In this document: positions 11,889-25,147 of the stretch, one piece after another
Layout: each line of letters opens with the position of its first letter
Numbering within the stretch: position 1 is the stretch's first letter
Source of the DNA: Pezizomycotina sp. ARF18
Taxonomy: Eukaryota > Ascomycota
DNA length: 64,000 bases
Assembly: GCA_002224055.1 (NCBI GenBank)
Contig: AZLU01000109.1
Coordinates: 62,001 to 126,000, forward strand
Reading direction: 5' to 3'
Translations under genes and position numbers: made by a program
Notes under the pieces: model-generated
Database searches by the model: none
Seen by the model: only the letters and a program-made list of their open reading frames with translations
Told to the model about the DNA's origin: nothing

Positions 11889-14667
11889 CGCGGGCAAACT
11901 TGAAAAGAAATGTTTATGAAATCGTTTCGTTCGTTTCGACTATTTATCGTTTCGTTTATCCCTCCCACTCAGCTCAGCTCATTCCCCCAGATTTTCCTCC
12001 TTGGATCTGGAGAAATAACGGCCAGGCCTAACCCATGGAATTGGAGGCGAAATTTGGGTCGTTAGAGATTGGAGGATGTTGGAAATTCAAATGTAATATC
12101 GAATGATAGGACGACATGAAATTGAAAAATATGGGTCATCCAGAGATTAAAGAGAGCTCTTCATAGTGGAGAACACTGTATAAGCACCCTCGATTAGGGT
12201 GAACCTCCCAAATTCCCCTGCCTCGAACCCTCCCATGGGTAAAAAGTTTTCAACTAGGAGTAAAAACGGACTAAACATGGCATGTGCCTAGGCAAGACCG
12301 AAAGGTAAACTGTGGCCAGCGGCGATATTTTGACCATGTCATGAAGAAAGGGCAAACAAAATTCCCCTTACCGGATCCCTGCCAGGGGTATCCACACAAT
12401 TTCCTTTCGGTGTGGTTTAATGTCTCAGACCTTCTCGGTACAGAGCGCCGAAGCTGCGTGAGTGGCCGGTTGCGCAGCTTTTCAGGAAGACGGTATTCGG
12501 TGTGGGAATTATAGACTTCCTGTTAAACGTGGGTATTGGGCAGGGTTCGGGTTCCTCAGTTTTGCGCCGGTCCTCTGATGCCGAGTAGGAATACGCAATG
12601 CTGGCAACTAAAGGAAACTGTTTGTAAGACTAGCTCCGGATATACTGGCCTATTCCGACGTAGATTTACCGTCTGCATTACAGATCGCCAGCTATAAGTA
12701 ATCGAAGACCGTATACGAGTCCTCTATAGAACTGCCGGCGTAAAAAACTGAAATCTGGATCTACGTCCGAGAACGGCGACGAAGAAAAGTTATCAGTAGT
12801 GTCATATCACCTCGTCCCATCCCCAAACAGTTCGTGATCAATTCCGCAGAAGAATCGGTATATTTGGATTTCTCATACAGCAATTTTTTCTCATGTTATT
12901 GAAGGTGGTGTGAGTGGGGCAAATTGGACGAAAATACCTGCATGGTAAGATTATAAGCCTGCCAGATAAGCAAGCCAGAAATATATCCTCCGCGAGCGTC
13001 GAGGTCCCACATGCAAAAATTCATTAAATCTCTAGTGGTAAAAGGTAATGCAAGGATGCTTGTTCTAGAAAGTCGTTTACCGTAGCTAAGCCCTTGCGAG
13101 AACGTCCTATCCGAAGGCGTGACAAGCCCTGTGGAGTAATCCCCGGATAGACGCCCCCCCCCTTTTGGCTATGGCCTCGTGGATTTTGGTTCAATGAAAC
13201 TTGCCATTTGGATAACTCGTTTTGACCTTATTCGATCGCTGGTAACCCACAAAGGTGCCTCTGACCAGTCCAATATTCTAGTACACGAGAAGCCGGGGCT
13301 GCGAGTTTGGGAATATCGTCTGCTCACACTATTGGCAATTCGCGATGATGAAGCTGGAGAAGAGAGCTAGTGGCTTCTCCAGATTCAGATCAGCGCTTGG
13401 GCCCATAAGTATAGCTCATGTCATTGTAACATTGTAGTAGATCAAGAATCCAGTGGGTTAGCTTTCGTATGTAATGATTCGAGCTTCCCCAATTGGATCA
13501 CGCACAGTAGTAGTATTCTCGATTTGCTCGTCTATTGAGACCCTGGTCGGAACGCTAGGCAGCATTCTTAAACAGCCAGAACGTAAAGCGCACCAGTGGA
13601 GCCCTACGAAAACGCCCGGCACGACCTTCCGACCAATGGAAGTCTAATGAGACGAGCATATGATACTCGGCTTCCAGAAGCTCAAAGGAAGAAATTGTGC
13701 GGAGAGTTTCACATGATTACATGACTAAACAAGTGAGCTTTTGTAGACGATTTGCGAGAAGCTCCGGTTTCAAAAAACGGGAACTGGCTTTTGACGACTA
13801 GCTTCGTTCAATGTGAAACTTCTCTCAGCGATACCCTTGCTATGAGACTGGAAGAGTTGCAATTGAAGACGTCCATTCTCGATATTAAAGCAATATATAT
13901 ATATATATTTTATTACTTTCCTTACATAAGTACCCATTGAACTGTCGTGTGCTCAATTACGGAGCAATTTTCGTTCTTCCGAATTAGCGGCTATTCAGTT
14001 TTCGTGTGAGCGAATTTAATCGCGCGGAATGGTCCGATTTCGCTGTTCACGATGTATATTGCGTATCAAATCAAGCAGCGACGCTTACGACTTGGTCAGC
14101 GAAGATGAGAATCAAAGCTATTTGTTTTTTTCTCCCCCTTCATATACTTGTGAGGAAGCTCACGCTCAGCGGTATTAGGACCAAGAAATATGTTTCGCTT
14201 GATTCACGGTCAGGGTATCGAATACAATTATACTACACAACGGGTATCGGCATGTTTCGATTTATAGCTATCGCAGTCTAAACCACCTCCAACATTCCCG
14301 AGCTACTTATGTACTTTTCACCATTCATTCTCATGTATATGGAAAAACATTTTCCATTGCGGGCTGATTTGACCTGGACTCCCGATTACATATCCAACGT
14401 AATGATCGTCCTGGATCTCAAATTGCGGTTCGTTCTCCGTCTGGTGTGATTTTTCTTGATTTTACTGGCAGCTCTTGTACGACATCATAGTCAAGTCAAT
14501 GAGTTCAACTCGAACCCGCATTTCCAATGGGGCTATTAGAACATCAATTTACCCCATCTCAATGTATTTGCACCTAGTGAACTCCAATAACACCAATCCC
14601 CAGAGAAATACACAATTCTATATCTCAGCATAACCCTACCAATCTCCTACAACAATCTAACACAATC
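11889..14667. other. long intergenic region, no gene seen
   Basis: About 2.8 kb. A C10 run lies near 13153 and an (AT)n tract at about 13893-13908. The frames present are short and lack motifs. The 400 bases before 14668 are the likely promoter of the ABM-domain gene and include a CA/AAC-rich leader. Confidence 0.45.
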
Positions 14668-15133
14668 ATGTCCCACCCCACACCGCCCACCACGCCGACA
14701 TCCTCGTGATCGAGAACACGTTCTACATCGACCCTTCAAAAAAAGAAGAGTTCTTCCAGCACTTCAGCAAGCTCCGCGAGCAGGTCATAAAGGAACCCGA
14801 ATGCTGCACTTCACCGTCACGGAATCCCACACCGAGCCTGGAACTTACCACCAGAGCGAGAGCTGGTCGAAGGATCAGGACTGTACAAGAATAACCAGCA
14901 CGACAAGCCGTACTGGAAGGAGTACCTGAAGGCGACGGAGAAGTATACGACTAAGCCGGGTATGTAGATATCCGCTGCACCTCAGCGTTCTCGTTTCTAA
15001 ATCCCTGAGCGTCGTGTTAGTGTATATCATCGATCCAGTGACTAACGATGGTGCTCTTTTGGTGGCAGGAGTAACGATTGTCGGGCACCGGCTGGGCGAG
15101 TATGCTTACCAGAAGCATCTCCCAGCCAAATAA
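14668..15133 (+). CDS. ABM-domain (antibiotic biosynthesis monooxygenase-like) protein
   Basis: Two exons. Exon 1 (14668-14959) starts MSHPT and then carries DILVIENTFYIDPSKKEEFF, HFSKLREQVIKEPEC, FTVTESHTEPGTYHQSESW, KNNQHDKPYWKEYLKATEKY and ends TTKPG. Exon 2 (15069-15133) gives VTIVGHRLGEYAYQKHLPAK and a TAA. The intron (14960-15068) has donor GTATGT and acceptor GGCAG. The order strand, K-x-E-F-F helix, C-L-x-F-x-V, E-x-W and H-x-x-K-P-Y is the compact ferredoxin-like ABM fold, about 110 residues, seen in quinone-forming monooxygenases and many uncharacterised fungal small proteins. Three single-base deletions are implied in exon 1: before DILV, before FTVT and at D-W-Y-K (a missing G). 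No neighbouring pathway genes are seen, so the substrate is unknown. Confidence 0.75.
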
Positions 15134-16418
15134 ATATTTCGTCGCCGAAACCCGCAAGTTTCAATTGATTAGAATAGCACTATGTATATGCGGGTTATGT
15201 CCGGAGAGGTTTACGTAGGAAATTCCTGTCTGGAGTTTGATGGGATGCGGAGGCACTGATGGCTCTTGTTTCGTTATTCGTTCTTTCTCTGGCTGGATGG
15301 AATGTTCGAAGTAATTCTCAAAGGAAAAGTTCCTTAAAAGTTATGTCTACTTCATAAGCTAATAATATATATTTTGGTTACGTACAACGGAAGCAAAAGA
15401 TGACCGAGTAAGGTGTCATCTAGCCAAACCCTAGCACGCAATGGCTTCAATTTTTTGCTTGGACTGACGAAATAAGAGATACCGGTCAGGTACATATCCG
15501 AGACCACTTGAAGCTTTTACAACAGGTACATGATTCTGTCCCGCGTTCGCCCACCTCTCGGAATCCGTCCTGATCTCGTACCTGATAGAATCCTTAAGCT
15601 TCAAGATACGCTATAAGTATAAACAAACGTCAATTCACTTACTATAGAACAATTTAAGCCACACCCTAAGGCACGTAGGTCATAAGGCGGACATACCTTC
15701 ATCGTTCATCTGTTTCTCCTGCGAGGAAACGAACGCATCTGATTCCTCGTAATGACCTGTGCGATGGAAAGTCTGGTCAGCAATGCCGTTTCGAGCAGTA
15801 GCTCTACGTAAAGGGTGAACGACTGCTCGCATTACTGTAGATCAAGAGACGTAATCGTGTCCGGGTTTGATCGGTAACAGCAAAACCTGTTGGCACCATT
15901 AACTGATTCTCTACCCTCTGAACATAAATACCATTGTCACGAACACGGTAAATATTACGACTCGAAGCCAATGATGGGTCTCTCTATAAGGCTGAACGTT
16001 TACTTCTTTGTTCATATAAGGTTTAAAAATACTATTTCGAAAAAAAAAAATAACACTATTTGAAAATATATAACCAATCGTCGAGAGAAGGCAAGTTTTC
16101 GAAAGAAAGACACCGTAGTTTAGGTTCTCGCGAAAGAACCGATAATAGAGAAACCAATATTTGAGACTTATGTTTCCTTCCCTCTTATATAAGTATCTAA
16201 CGAAAATACTAAAGCAAAAAGCAAAAACAGAACCGAACGAAACAAAAACACCTCCAACGCAGTAAACCAAACCCCTCACAATCCTCAACAAAACAATCTT
16301 CTGACCTCCAAACGAATCTTTCAAACCTGCTCAAAAGCCCCTAACGATCTTTGACTGCGTAACAGCCCCACTGCTATTAAGACTAACATACAGCAAACTC
16401 CCGTCCCCTTATTCGGAT
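15134..16418. other. intergenic, T-rich, no gene seen
   Basis: About 1.3 kb between the ABM gene and the protease gene, which converge here. The stretch 15911-16324 is open on the minus strand but T-rich on that strand and lacks an ATG start or motif, so it is not called. Confidence 0.5.
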
Positions 16419-17864
16419 TCAACTCAGGCTCTGCAACCCCGCAACCTCGCTCTCCTCCGTCCAGCCCACGCCGACCGGAATCTCAGCGTCGAGACTCCCA
16501 TCGTTATTCAACACGATCTTTAACTGCGCGCTTCCCAAGATGGGGACCGTGAACGCTTTACTTACAGTCTTCACGGGAAACACAGCCGCAGACGGAGTAG
16601 TTGTCGGAGTGCCGTTGGGTGTGACTACAGGTTTAGAAGGCGTACTAGCGGAAGCATACGGCGCCATACCAACCCTCGCGTTCTTCCCGTCCCACAGAAA
16701 ATAAGCAGACTTGTACACGGCTGTCCCGTACGTCCCGTGCGCAGCGTAATCCGGCGACGGCTGCAGCGCTCCCATACAGTACGCCTTATTCTTATCCGCG
16801 GCATCGTAAAAGCTCCCCGCGCTCATGTCCATCGTGATATAGTTCGTCCCGTCCCACGGTAGCTCAATCGTCGGAAGCCGCGGGAGGGTGTTCGTGACGG
16901 GATCGGGGGCGCTGTAGTAGCTGCAGTTAAACACGCAGCCGGCGGCTACGCACGTACCGCCGCGGAGCTTGGCGTATACGGCCTTAACGGCCGTCGCGTC
17001 GAGGGTTGTGGATGGCGTCCCGGTGTCCAGTAGTATGGTTTGCGCGAGCGGTATGGCGCTCCCGTCGACGGTAATGGGCTGGATACGTTAACACGCCAGT
17101 ACGTCGAAGCCGGACCATTGAGCGCAACATAACTCAACTCCCCAGCGCGCTTGAAGCGTCATCGACGCCGAAGCCGAAATACCACTCCGACTGCGGTAGC
17201 GAATTAGGAACGTGCGACGTGAAAAACCCGAAACCATTATTCTCCCACAGCGTCTTCGCGCTCGTTTTGGGCGCAAAACCGAGGCCTGCTATCCCGCCCC
17301 CCTCGCGGTGTCGGTGCGGGAGTCGGTGTTCACGAGGCGGATTTCCTGTCGCCGACGGAGAAAGCTCCGGGGACGATACCGTATTGCTTCCGGGAGCGTT
17401 GACGGTTGTTAAATCTGCGCCGTCCGGGAATGCGACCGCTGGAGCCTTCACGGTATCGAACGTCCTGTAAAGTCCCGTGATGGTGTTGTAATTACCGCTA
17501 CCGGCAGCGCCGTATTGTACTCTCCAGCCGCTAGCGCAACAGACAGCATTCCACCGGTAGGTGTGATGGTGGAGCAATCTGGCGGGTAGTTGGGCACGTG
17601 AACTTGTATAAACCGAGAGGTTGGAGAGGTACGTGGATCGGACTGCTGACCGGTCCAGCGGGTCCAGAAGGGGTAGAGCCGGTGTCCAGGGTTAGGTACT
17701 CCGCGGACAGTTGGAGCCGAGGAGGAAGGCGCCGCGGAATTTACCGCCCTGCAGATCGTGGGGACTTTGCCGGGCGTTGCATTGGGGTGGTGGAGGTGGT
17801 GGGAGGCAGAAGGAGAGGGGGAGGGAGGAGAGGGAGAGCAGAAGGAGGGAGGTGAGAAGAGCAT
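16419..17864 (-). CDS. pepsin-like (family A1) aspartic protease, secreted
   Basis: From ATG 17864 (context CACC-ATG) a leucine-rich signal stretch (LLLLSLSSLPLSF) precedes a Pro-rich segment. The first catalytic motif is readable as YLTLDTGST near 17690-17660; the second is TILLDTGTPSTTLDA near 17040-17000. Between them lie GIAGLGF, NNGFGFFTSHVPNS and SEWYFGFGVDDA, and after them CVFNCSYYSAPDP, LPTIELPWDGTNYITM, KAYCMGALQPS and a C-terminal AQLKIVLNNDGSLDAEI strand. Two D-T-G-S/T motifs, the G-x-A-G-L-G strand and the length (about 470 codons) fit the bilobal A1 fold. The enzyme would act outside the cell on proteins at acid pH. At least five frame changes interrupt it. No GPI tail is clear. 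Confidence 0.75.
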
Positions 17865-17950
17865 GGTGAAAGGTCAGTGAGGGTATAGTTGCTGAGATGT
17901 GGGAGGAAGGAGAGAGAGACGACACCCGGGAGAAAGGGGCCTTTGTCTGG

Positions 17951-17970
17951 GTAATATATATATATATATC
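17951..17970 (-). promoter_or_regulatory. (TA)n TATA-like element upstream of the protease gene
   Basis: A run of TA dinucleotides about 90-105 nt before the protease ATG. It is where a TATA element is expected, but could be a plain microsatellite. Confidence 0.3.
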
Positions 17971-20725
17971 GTAGATTCACTCGTGAGGATCCAGATACGC
18001 ACCGTGTCCACTGGCACTGCAGAAGGTAAACCTTCAAATTAAAAACGTTCGTTTCGACGGTTGTGTTTCGATCACGCCTCTATTTATACGTTATTGTATC
18101 TCAGAAAGACTATTCCGTTGGATGATCGGTATCAGCTGTTCAAAAGCCTGTTTTCCATTGATGACAGATATCCTGCCAATCTTCGCTTCACAATTCTGTA
18201 CTATAGGTTTCCCTTCGGTTAGAAAACAAAGCTTCAAGTTCAGTCGTTGATGCCTTAATTCGCTTTTTCGTTTGGTATAATTTCCCTTTGAGTTTTATTT
18301 TCCCCATGTGTCCAAGGGAAAAAGCTATAATCGAAGAAACGAAAAGGATCTGCATTATAAAGTCCAAAGTAGATGTGGAGTTTATTTTTATGATGCTAAT
18401 ATGGCAAGTAGGTCATATCTATTTGTTTTCTGGCAAAGATTATTCTAGTGCGGGAAGCATTAATCGCATATAGCATGTTTTCTTTGACCTTTCTCCGTAT
18501 CATAAAATACCAAGAAGTGGCGTAAAAAAGGCAGGATGATATCCACCCTGTATGTAGAACTTTCGTTAACGAACCTTTTGATATTCCTGTAATTCTCCGA
18601 AGGAGGAAGTTCTTGTGCATCTTGGAGCCGACGGTGTGGATACGGTAGCGGAACGGGGAATTAGTGTAAGGCCTACAGGGCTGTCGAAGAGGGAAGGAAG
18701 GGAAAAAGGTACTTTTGTGTAACTTCTAAAAAGATTGCTAGCTAGGTACAATAATCTGCTATGATCATATATACTCACCGTTCCCGAGGTCTACGTCGAG
18801 GCCAACCGTTTACCTGAATTTTCCGGGGATTTTAACCAGGACCCTCCTGTCGTATGGAGGAGATCTAAAAAAATATCTCCGGTCTTTGTTTTCTCCACAT
18901 TCCACTGGGCGACTGGGACAAGGGTGTCCTTTTTTTTTTTTTTTTTTTTTTTTTTTTCAATTGTAGTTCCTGCATTGAAGCATGAAATGTCCAAGAAACT
19001 CCACGCTTTATGGAAATCAATTCTTGGATTTTTTTTCTGTTTATGACATCGGATGTGTTCCTGTTTCTCTACATAGTGACCGTATCTAGGAACAGTGTTT
19101 TCGAGAACAGGTCGGATGGCGGAAACGACCGGCGTCGATGGAGCGGAATGGATCAAAGGTCGTGAACGTTACGGAGCCATGATGAAATTACATTCAAATT
19201 TGTTGAGGGACACCAGAACTTGATAGAGATTTCGATTCCCCAGAATGGAGAAGCTACTAATGTCGATTGCCCTGTCATACTATTATTACTCTACAATTAT
19301 GGGCTTTCTTTACGCTATATGTAGCTCGACGGTATGATTCCAGACTAGCGCCGCGTACGATTAAAAAAGGAAAAAAAAAAAAAAAACACGAAGAAAAGAT
19401 CCCACCTAGTATTTACAAGTGTTCATATTCTAACCGGGGAATACAATTGAACGTGAAGACAAGCGGTATATATCCCCATGTGATTTCATAAAGGGTTAGA
19501 TGTGAGCTTGTGGCGCGGCGAGTATGCATCCGAGTCTCCACTGTATTACTTTTGTGTTTGAGACCACAAAACAGGCAGTAGAATATATATATAATATATA
19601 TATTAAAAAGAGAGGTAAAATAATAAAAAACGAAAAAGGAAAACGGACAAAGAATTTATGGGTTTCTTTCGAAGCGCTTTGTCCTCATTTTAAGTAACTG
19701 ACAGAAGGTGGGGGTCTTTTTACAGACTTACCATTACTTAACATCTAAGCTTACTAGAGCCTACAAGGAACCGTCGGTGAAGCGGGAAGCGGACTTTTTG
19801 TTTATCTCGACGCTGTAGCTAGCTAACTAGCTTGCTTAGGCCGGGAGGGATCGAAATTTCACTTCTCCCATTATCAGAGTCATCACCCCAAGAGAATTTC
19901 CCCATCCATGATACATGTAGAATCCTGATTTCAGCTAGTGGCTTTTCTTATTATTCTTATTATTATATATTATATTATTATTATTATAATATTATCTGTT
20001 TTTCGGCCCGCGAAGCGTAACGATAGGATCTATCCATTTTGCATTTGATTGCGACGTATTTATTCGATAACCACTGTCGTCCGTCTCTACAGACTACGGC
20101 TTTATCGCTGCTGCTTGGAGCCCTTCTGCGGGCCGGATTCGTCCTCCGATCCGTTACAATTTTTCGGCGCTTGGCGTTGGGGGGTGCTGGCGTCGTCGAT
20201 GGCCACTTTTGACGTCAGTTTTTTCATATGATATGCACATAAGAAAACCCCCGTGGCCAAAATTGAAAATTGAAAACTAACTAGCGCGTATTCTTTTTTT
20301 TTTTTTTTTTTTTGATTTTTTTTCTTGTTTATCAAAAACTGACATCATCATCAGTTCAAACCTCAGATATTTAAGAGCTGGGCTTCAACCCCCAAGGAAA
20401 GGAATAAATAAATAAATATAATCTATTAATAAATAATATAATTTCCAGCATATTTAAGGTCATTCCCCTGCTCTCACTACTTTCTTTTCCTATCAACCTT
20501 CCCTCAACGAACCATCTCGCCACTTGTATATAATATAGCAATAAAAAAATAAAAAAAAATAAAAGGGAATCAATTACGAGAAAGAATCCCTACATTCTTA
20601 TTCTTTTATTCTTACTGCAACCTCTTCTCTTCTCTCCGATAGGTTCAACATCATCATCACCATCATCATCTAGCATTTACGAGAGTAGAGACCCTCATCT
20701 CTACAAACCATCCTCCTCGACAGCC
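17971..20725. other. long intergenic region with microsatellites
   Basis: No gene is supported. It holds a T28 run (18930-18957), a T20 run (20294-20313), an A18 run near 19369, a TA-rich tract near 19585-19604 and an ATT/AT-rich tract at 19948-19995. The last 250 bases before 20726 are pyrimidine-rich with a CAT/CATCAC trinucleotide run (20650-20672), a typical leader for the next gene. Confidence 0.5.
18930..18957. repeat. poly(T) run, 28 bases
   Basis: Uninterrupted T run in intergenic sequence. No retroposon or target-site duplication is evident next to it. Confidence 0.9.
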
Positions 20726-23240
20726 ATGGCGTCCACCGACAACCGCCACTCCGCCTCCTCCCTCCTCGCAGAAACAGAGCAGTTCCTCGAATCAGGAAAC
20801 CTCCCTTCCCAAGAAACATCGCCGGAAGACCGCGCGGCGAACACATCCGACGTCCACCGCTACACATCCCCGACGCCGCATCCGCATCCGCATCCGCAAC
20901 AGACGACATCCCCCAGCAGCAACCCTCGACCCACCGCGCCGAAGGCCAGATGCGCACGAAGGAAAACCTCCACGGCGAAATGCACATAACACCCGACGCA
21001 CCCTCCGTTCCCGTCAAGGTCGTCCACCCCAACAAGCGTCCCGCATTATATCACGGGATAGCGGCCACCTCACGCCTCCGCCTCACCACAGCTGCAACGA
21101 GACGTTGTCCCGCAAATATCTAACGACGCCACAGAACTATACGCGGCGCCGCGGGAGCACACCCCACCGCGGACGTCCCCCCGACGTCCCCCACGAGGAA
21201 AAAGGTATCGCACAAATGCACCACGACGACATCGAAGTCAGGACGTAGGCTGGAACGAATCAGCATCGCACGACGTGACGCCGGAAATAATCGGCGGCGT
21301 GCGCAATGCGGAGTACTGGACGCTCGTCCGCCGCTTCAACAAGATTACCTACCACGTTAGGGCGGTTGATAACCTTCCGCCCGGTGGTATGGATATGAAA
21401 GCGTCGAGCGATGAAGAGTTTAGTCCTGATAAACTGCGGCGCAGCTTGAGCGGGTTTACATTGCCTTTGTCGTTAACGTCGTCGCTGCCGCTAAACACGT
21501 TGCGAGGATCAGGACTGGAGTGAACGACGAGGACTGGAGTGTTCTGCGGTGTTTACTTACGGCGTGGTCGCTTAACGTCGTCGGACCTTTGCTCCTCTTC
21601 ACTCTCCTCGCACTGGTAATCTCTCCTCGCGTCCGCCGCGCAATGCTCCCGCCGCTCCACTCGCCCTCATCTCCGCTAAAACCGGCGAATTAACGCAACC
21701 CCGCGCGGGCATGTTGGGAAGCGGCGACTCCCTAACGGGTGCGCCAGAGCAGCACGAGGGCGAAGCGGTCGAGCAAGAAGCAGAGCAAGTCGTCGCGGGC
21801 TTCTCCAACATCGCCATCAACGCCGCGATCGGTAAACACCACCCGGACGAAGAATCTCCCGCGGAAGTCGAAATAAAACCGCACACGGAGAAGAAAAAGT
21901 CGTCGGCGTAGATTTACGGCGAAGCAGCGCGCTGAAGCCGCGGCGCCGGACGTGGCTACTATGGCTAATAAAGCTGTTGATGCGAAGGGCGCCGGAGCCG
22001 GAGAAGATGCGCCCGGAAAGGCGAAGGTTAAGAAGGACGTCAATAGCGCGATGTGGGAGAAGGCGCGTCCCGTTATGGTGGGGATTGAATCCGCGGCGGA
22101 TGTATGGGAGATCTGGGCAACGCTCTTAATCCCACGCCGCCGTTCTCCCGTTATACGCCGTTCAAGCTTGGTGGCGTAGTACTGCTGCCCGCCGCGCTCG
22201 CATCGATCTTCATTACTCCGAACATGATAACGCGTGGTCTTGGCTTATTATCGGCGTAGCGTTCTTCACGGATCCGCTGACGGGTAGGACCCTCCGCTGG
22301 CTTAACACGCACTATCCCGGTTGGACGGAGATGCTCGATTGCGTAATACGCTGCTCAAGGGTGTTCCGACGAACGCGCAGCTCACGGTTACGTTGCTACG
22401 CATCGGGAGTCGACGCGTACGCCGCTACCCCCGCCGCCGACGGAGATGGACGAGAGCCATGAGAAACCGCACGCTAATAAAACGATGGACGTGGACGCGT
22501 CGAGCTTCCCGTCGACGGTGTTAGCCGTGCGGATGTGCAGAATGCAGTACAACCCTCCGCATCTACGCTGTCCGAAGACGCTACCACAGACAACTACGAC
22601 GCCCACGGAAAAACAGAGAGGCCGAGGAGAAAGGTAAAACGCATAAATTCGTAAACGGAATAATCGGCATCTTCAAGGGAACCACGAAAACGACTATGGA
22701 GGCAGCGCTCGCTACGAATAAAGCCCGCGCGGGCTCGGATCTGTACCCGCGAAGCAGAAACTCGGCGTCGTACCAAAACGCGGCGTGCACAAACAGGAAG
22801 CACTGATGGGAACGGTAAACGGCCCCGTCGAGTTCCCCTGCCGTTACCGCGGCGTGTCTGGAAAAGCGTACATCATCACCACCGCTTCTTCTCCTTGCTT
22901 GAGCTTCGCACCCGACAGGAAAGCCGCTAAAAAGCACGACGGAAAAGCCGAACACGACGGCATAACATCCCACCCGGAGTCCAAAGACGCGGAATGGTCC
23001 ATCCCCATCGCCAAAATCAAAGAAGTCAGGAAGATCGGCGGACTAGGTTGGAAAGGAAAAATGATCGTCGGGTGGAGTATGGATAGGCAGGTCGTTGATG
23101 GGATTGAGGTAGCTTACGTACCGGAGCATGGTTTGAAGCCGACGGGGCATGGTTTGTTGGGTTTTGGGAAGAGTGGAGGGGAGGAGGAGAAGGTTGAGAG
23201 AAGATACTTACGGCTGTTGTGGAGAGGGACGGCTGTTTAA
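20726..23240 (+). CDS. DUF3292-like fungal membrane protein, frameshifted
   Basis: ATG 20726 begins MASTDNRHSASSLLAE. Order of readable parts: a His/Pro stretch (HPHPHPQ, from a CCGCAT repeat), GGVRNAEYWTLVRRFNK with YHVRAVDNLPPGGMDM, DWSVLRCLLTAWSLNVVGPL followed by a helix (LFTLLALVISP), then GSGDSLTGAPEQHEGEAVEQ, AGFSNIAINAAIGK, MWEKARPVMVGIESAADVWE, helices VLLPAALASIFITPNMI and IGVAFFTDPLTGR, ThrTrp-rich LNTHYPGWTEM, and a C-terminal beta-rich part (EFPCRYRGVSGKAYIITTAS, EWSIPIAKIKEVRKIGGLGW) that looks like a GRAM-type domain. The SLTGAPE-x-H-x-GEAVEQE signature is what I recall for DUF3292. The role of the family is unknown; a membrane or lipid-contact function is an inference from the GRAM-like end. 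Eight or so frame changes occur. No intron is evident. Confidence 0.7.
20878..20898. repeat. CCGCAT hexanucleotide repeat in coding sequence
   Basis: Three to four tandem copies encode a Pro-His run near residue 50 of the DUF3292-like protein. Confidence 0.7.
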
Positions 23241-23344
23241 TAGGTTGATTAGTATGGGGAGGCAGAAGTGGGAGTGTTTGTGAATGTTGTTTCTATTCTT
23301 GAGCAAGGACCGCTGTTTTCATTTCTTTAGTTGTTGGTCTGATT

Positions 23345-23382
<38 letters not shown>

Positions 23383-25147
23383 TTTCATGAGAAAAGTTGT
23401 ATTCTTTAGGATGGCAGCAAAAAGCACACACAGGGCCACCCCCAGATATACAGTAAGTAGTTGGGGTAGCAAAAAAATTTTTTTTCGAGAAAACAATCAA
23501 ACTCGAGGTTTCCCATGACTGAACTGAAATTCGTAGAACATGAGAAAGACGCCGAATAGAATTGGATGATTAAGAGGGGGAAAAGGGAGGGGAAAAATCG
23601 CATTTGAGAATAGAGGCAACACACCGCATGCGGACGATACAACTAGGGAAAGCCGATCCCTTAGGGTCTTGCATCGGTGTAGTTGGTGCACCCGCGCCTC
23701 TCGGGGGGGGAAGAGGTCCACGTCCGAAGATAAGTGGAGTCCCGCCCATCAAAGACGGGAGAAGGGTACCGGTGCGCAAAATGACCTATCACGCCGCATC
23801 ATAGACCATTCGCGTTTACGTACATCCACCCTCGCCCATCCTGTTAACTACCGCGGGGAGGGTTCACGCAAAAGCCCAGCTGAAATAAACGGCGGATAGT
23901 ACCTATCTTACCCTCCTGACAGCGACGGAAATCGTAACGCAGCTATTCTTAGAAAAAAAAGAGAAAATAAAAGACTAAGCCCGAACACATATATCGGGGG
24001 GTCGCGGGCGGCTACCGCGACGCTAAATGACGTATAGCTTCAGGAACGGAGGGAAAAAAAAAAAAAAAAAACTTTGATTGCGCCTTGTTCGTGATAAAGT
24101 TGAAAAAGTTCTGCCAGGCGCTTAATGGCTGTAAATACCATCTATCTAAATAGCAGTAGTGTTTCCCTTCGCTGCCTTCGGGCGATTCACTAGTAGAAGT
24201 TGGTCGTGTTGTAGGATATTCTAGATACGTAGAGAATGAGGGAGATAGATCTAGAAAAACTCATCGGTTCCCAAAATGTATGGGAGGAGAGAGGCTTATG
24301 GGGATGTTTGTTGATATCTTATATTTTTACTATTGTAAATTTTTTTTTTCTTCTTCTTCTTGTAATCAGCTAGCCAATGAAGGTATTGGTCACTACGGGT
24401 CACCCTATAAACCAATTAAAAAGAAACAGCGTAGGTCGAAGGAGACCAGATCTTCGACTGTTTTTTGCGAACGCGGTATGTTTACTGCTTGTCTTTACGA
24501 AACGGGAGCCCCGTTATGCGGCCAGGACAGCGAACAGCGGGTTGGAAGTTGACTTTACTAAAGCTCCCCACTGAACAGGAAAAGCACCGTCTTAAGCAAA
24601 GGTCTGGTTTTTGAAATTGGGATCGAAATCTCTTTGTAGAACATCTGAAAAAGCGACACACTTCGGTCTTCCACGACAAGATAGGACCTAAAATCACGGG
24701 CTTGCACATGTACTGTAAGAAGAAGAGAGAGTACTAATGGGCAGTAGACAAAGTCATAGGGGACTATAAATATAGATACATGAAACCTTTGAGAGACACT
24801 ACTACCTCGATTCGCTCCTGCGAGACGGAAAGAGAAGGGAAAGAGAAGGGAAAGAATAGGGAAAAGTTTGACTTGAAGGGAAAAGCGAAATGTGCGTTCT
24901 TGAAAGCCATGGAGCAAGGCTGCGCAGCAGCTTCGTATGATGACCCTCCTTCAGTTGGTAGGCATTAATCTACTCATTCCTTCCAATGAGGAGCCTGACC
25001 GAGGCATCCCGTTTATGATTTTTTAGCTTCTCCACATGATCATTAGCAAAAAAAAATATCTCTAGGAAAAGTTATTCTCGTACACCGTAGCTCTCAGGTT
25101 CACCTACTAGCATTCTCAAGCTCCTTCTCGGTCAGCGTATAAGAAAG
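23241..25147. other. long intergenic region with poly(A/T) runs
   Basis: No gene is supported. Contains T28 directly followed by A7 (23347-23381), A18 (24054-24071), a TTC-rich run near 24340-24361 and a GGGAAAGAGAA purine repeat near 24829-24860. An isolated TATA-like string occurs near 24766 with no credible gene behind it. Confidence 0.5.

Noticed and set aside
15911-16324. 137-residue open frame on the minus strand with many hydrophobic residues
   Set aside because: It begins at TTG, not ATG, is simply T-rich 3' sequence beyond the protease stop, and shows no family motif.
24760-24968. TATA-like string followed at once by a 62-residue Lys/Glu-rich frame
   Set aside because: The ATG lies only some 15 nt after the TATA string, leaving no room for a start site, and the frame is purine-repeat derived.
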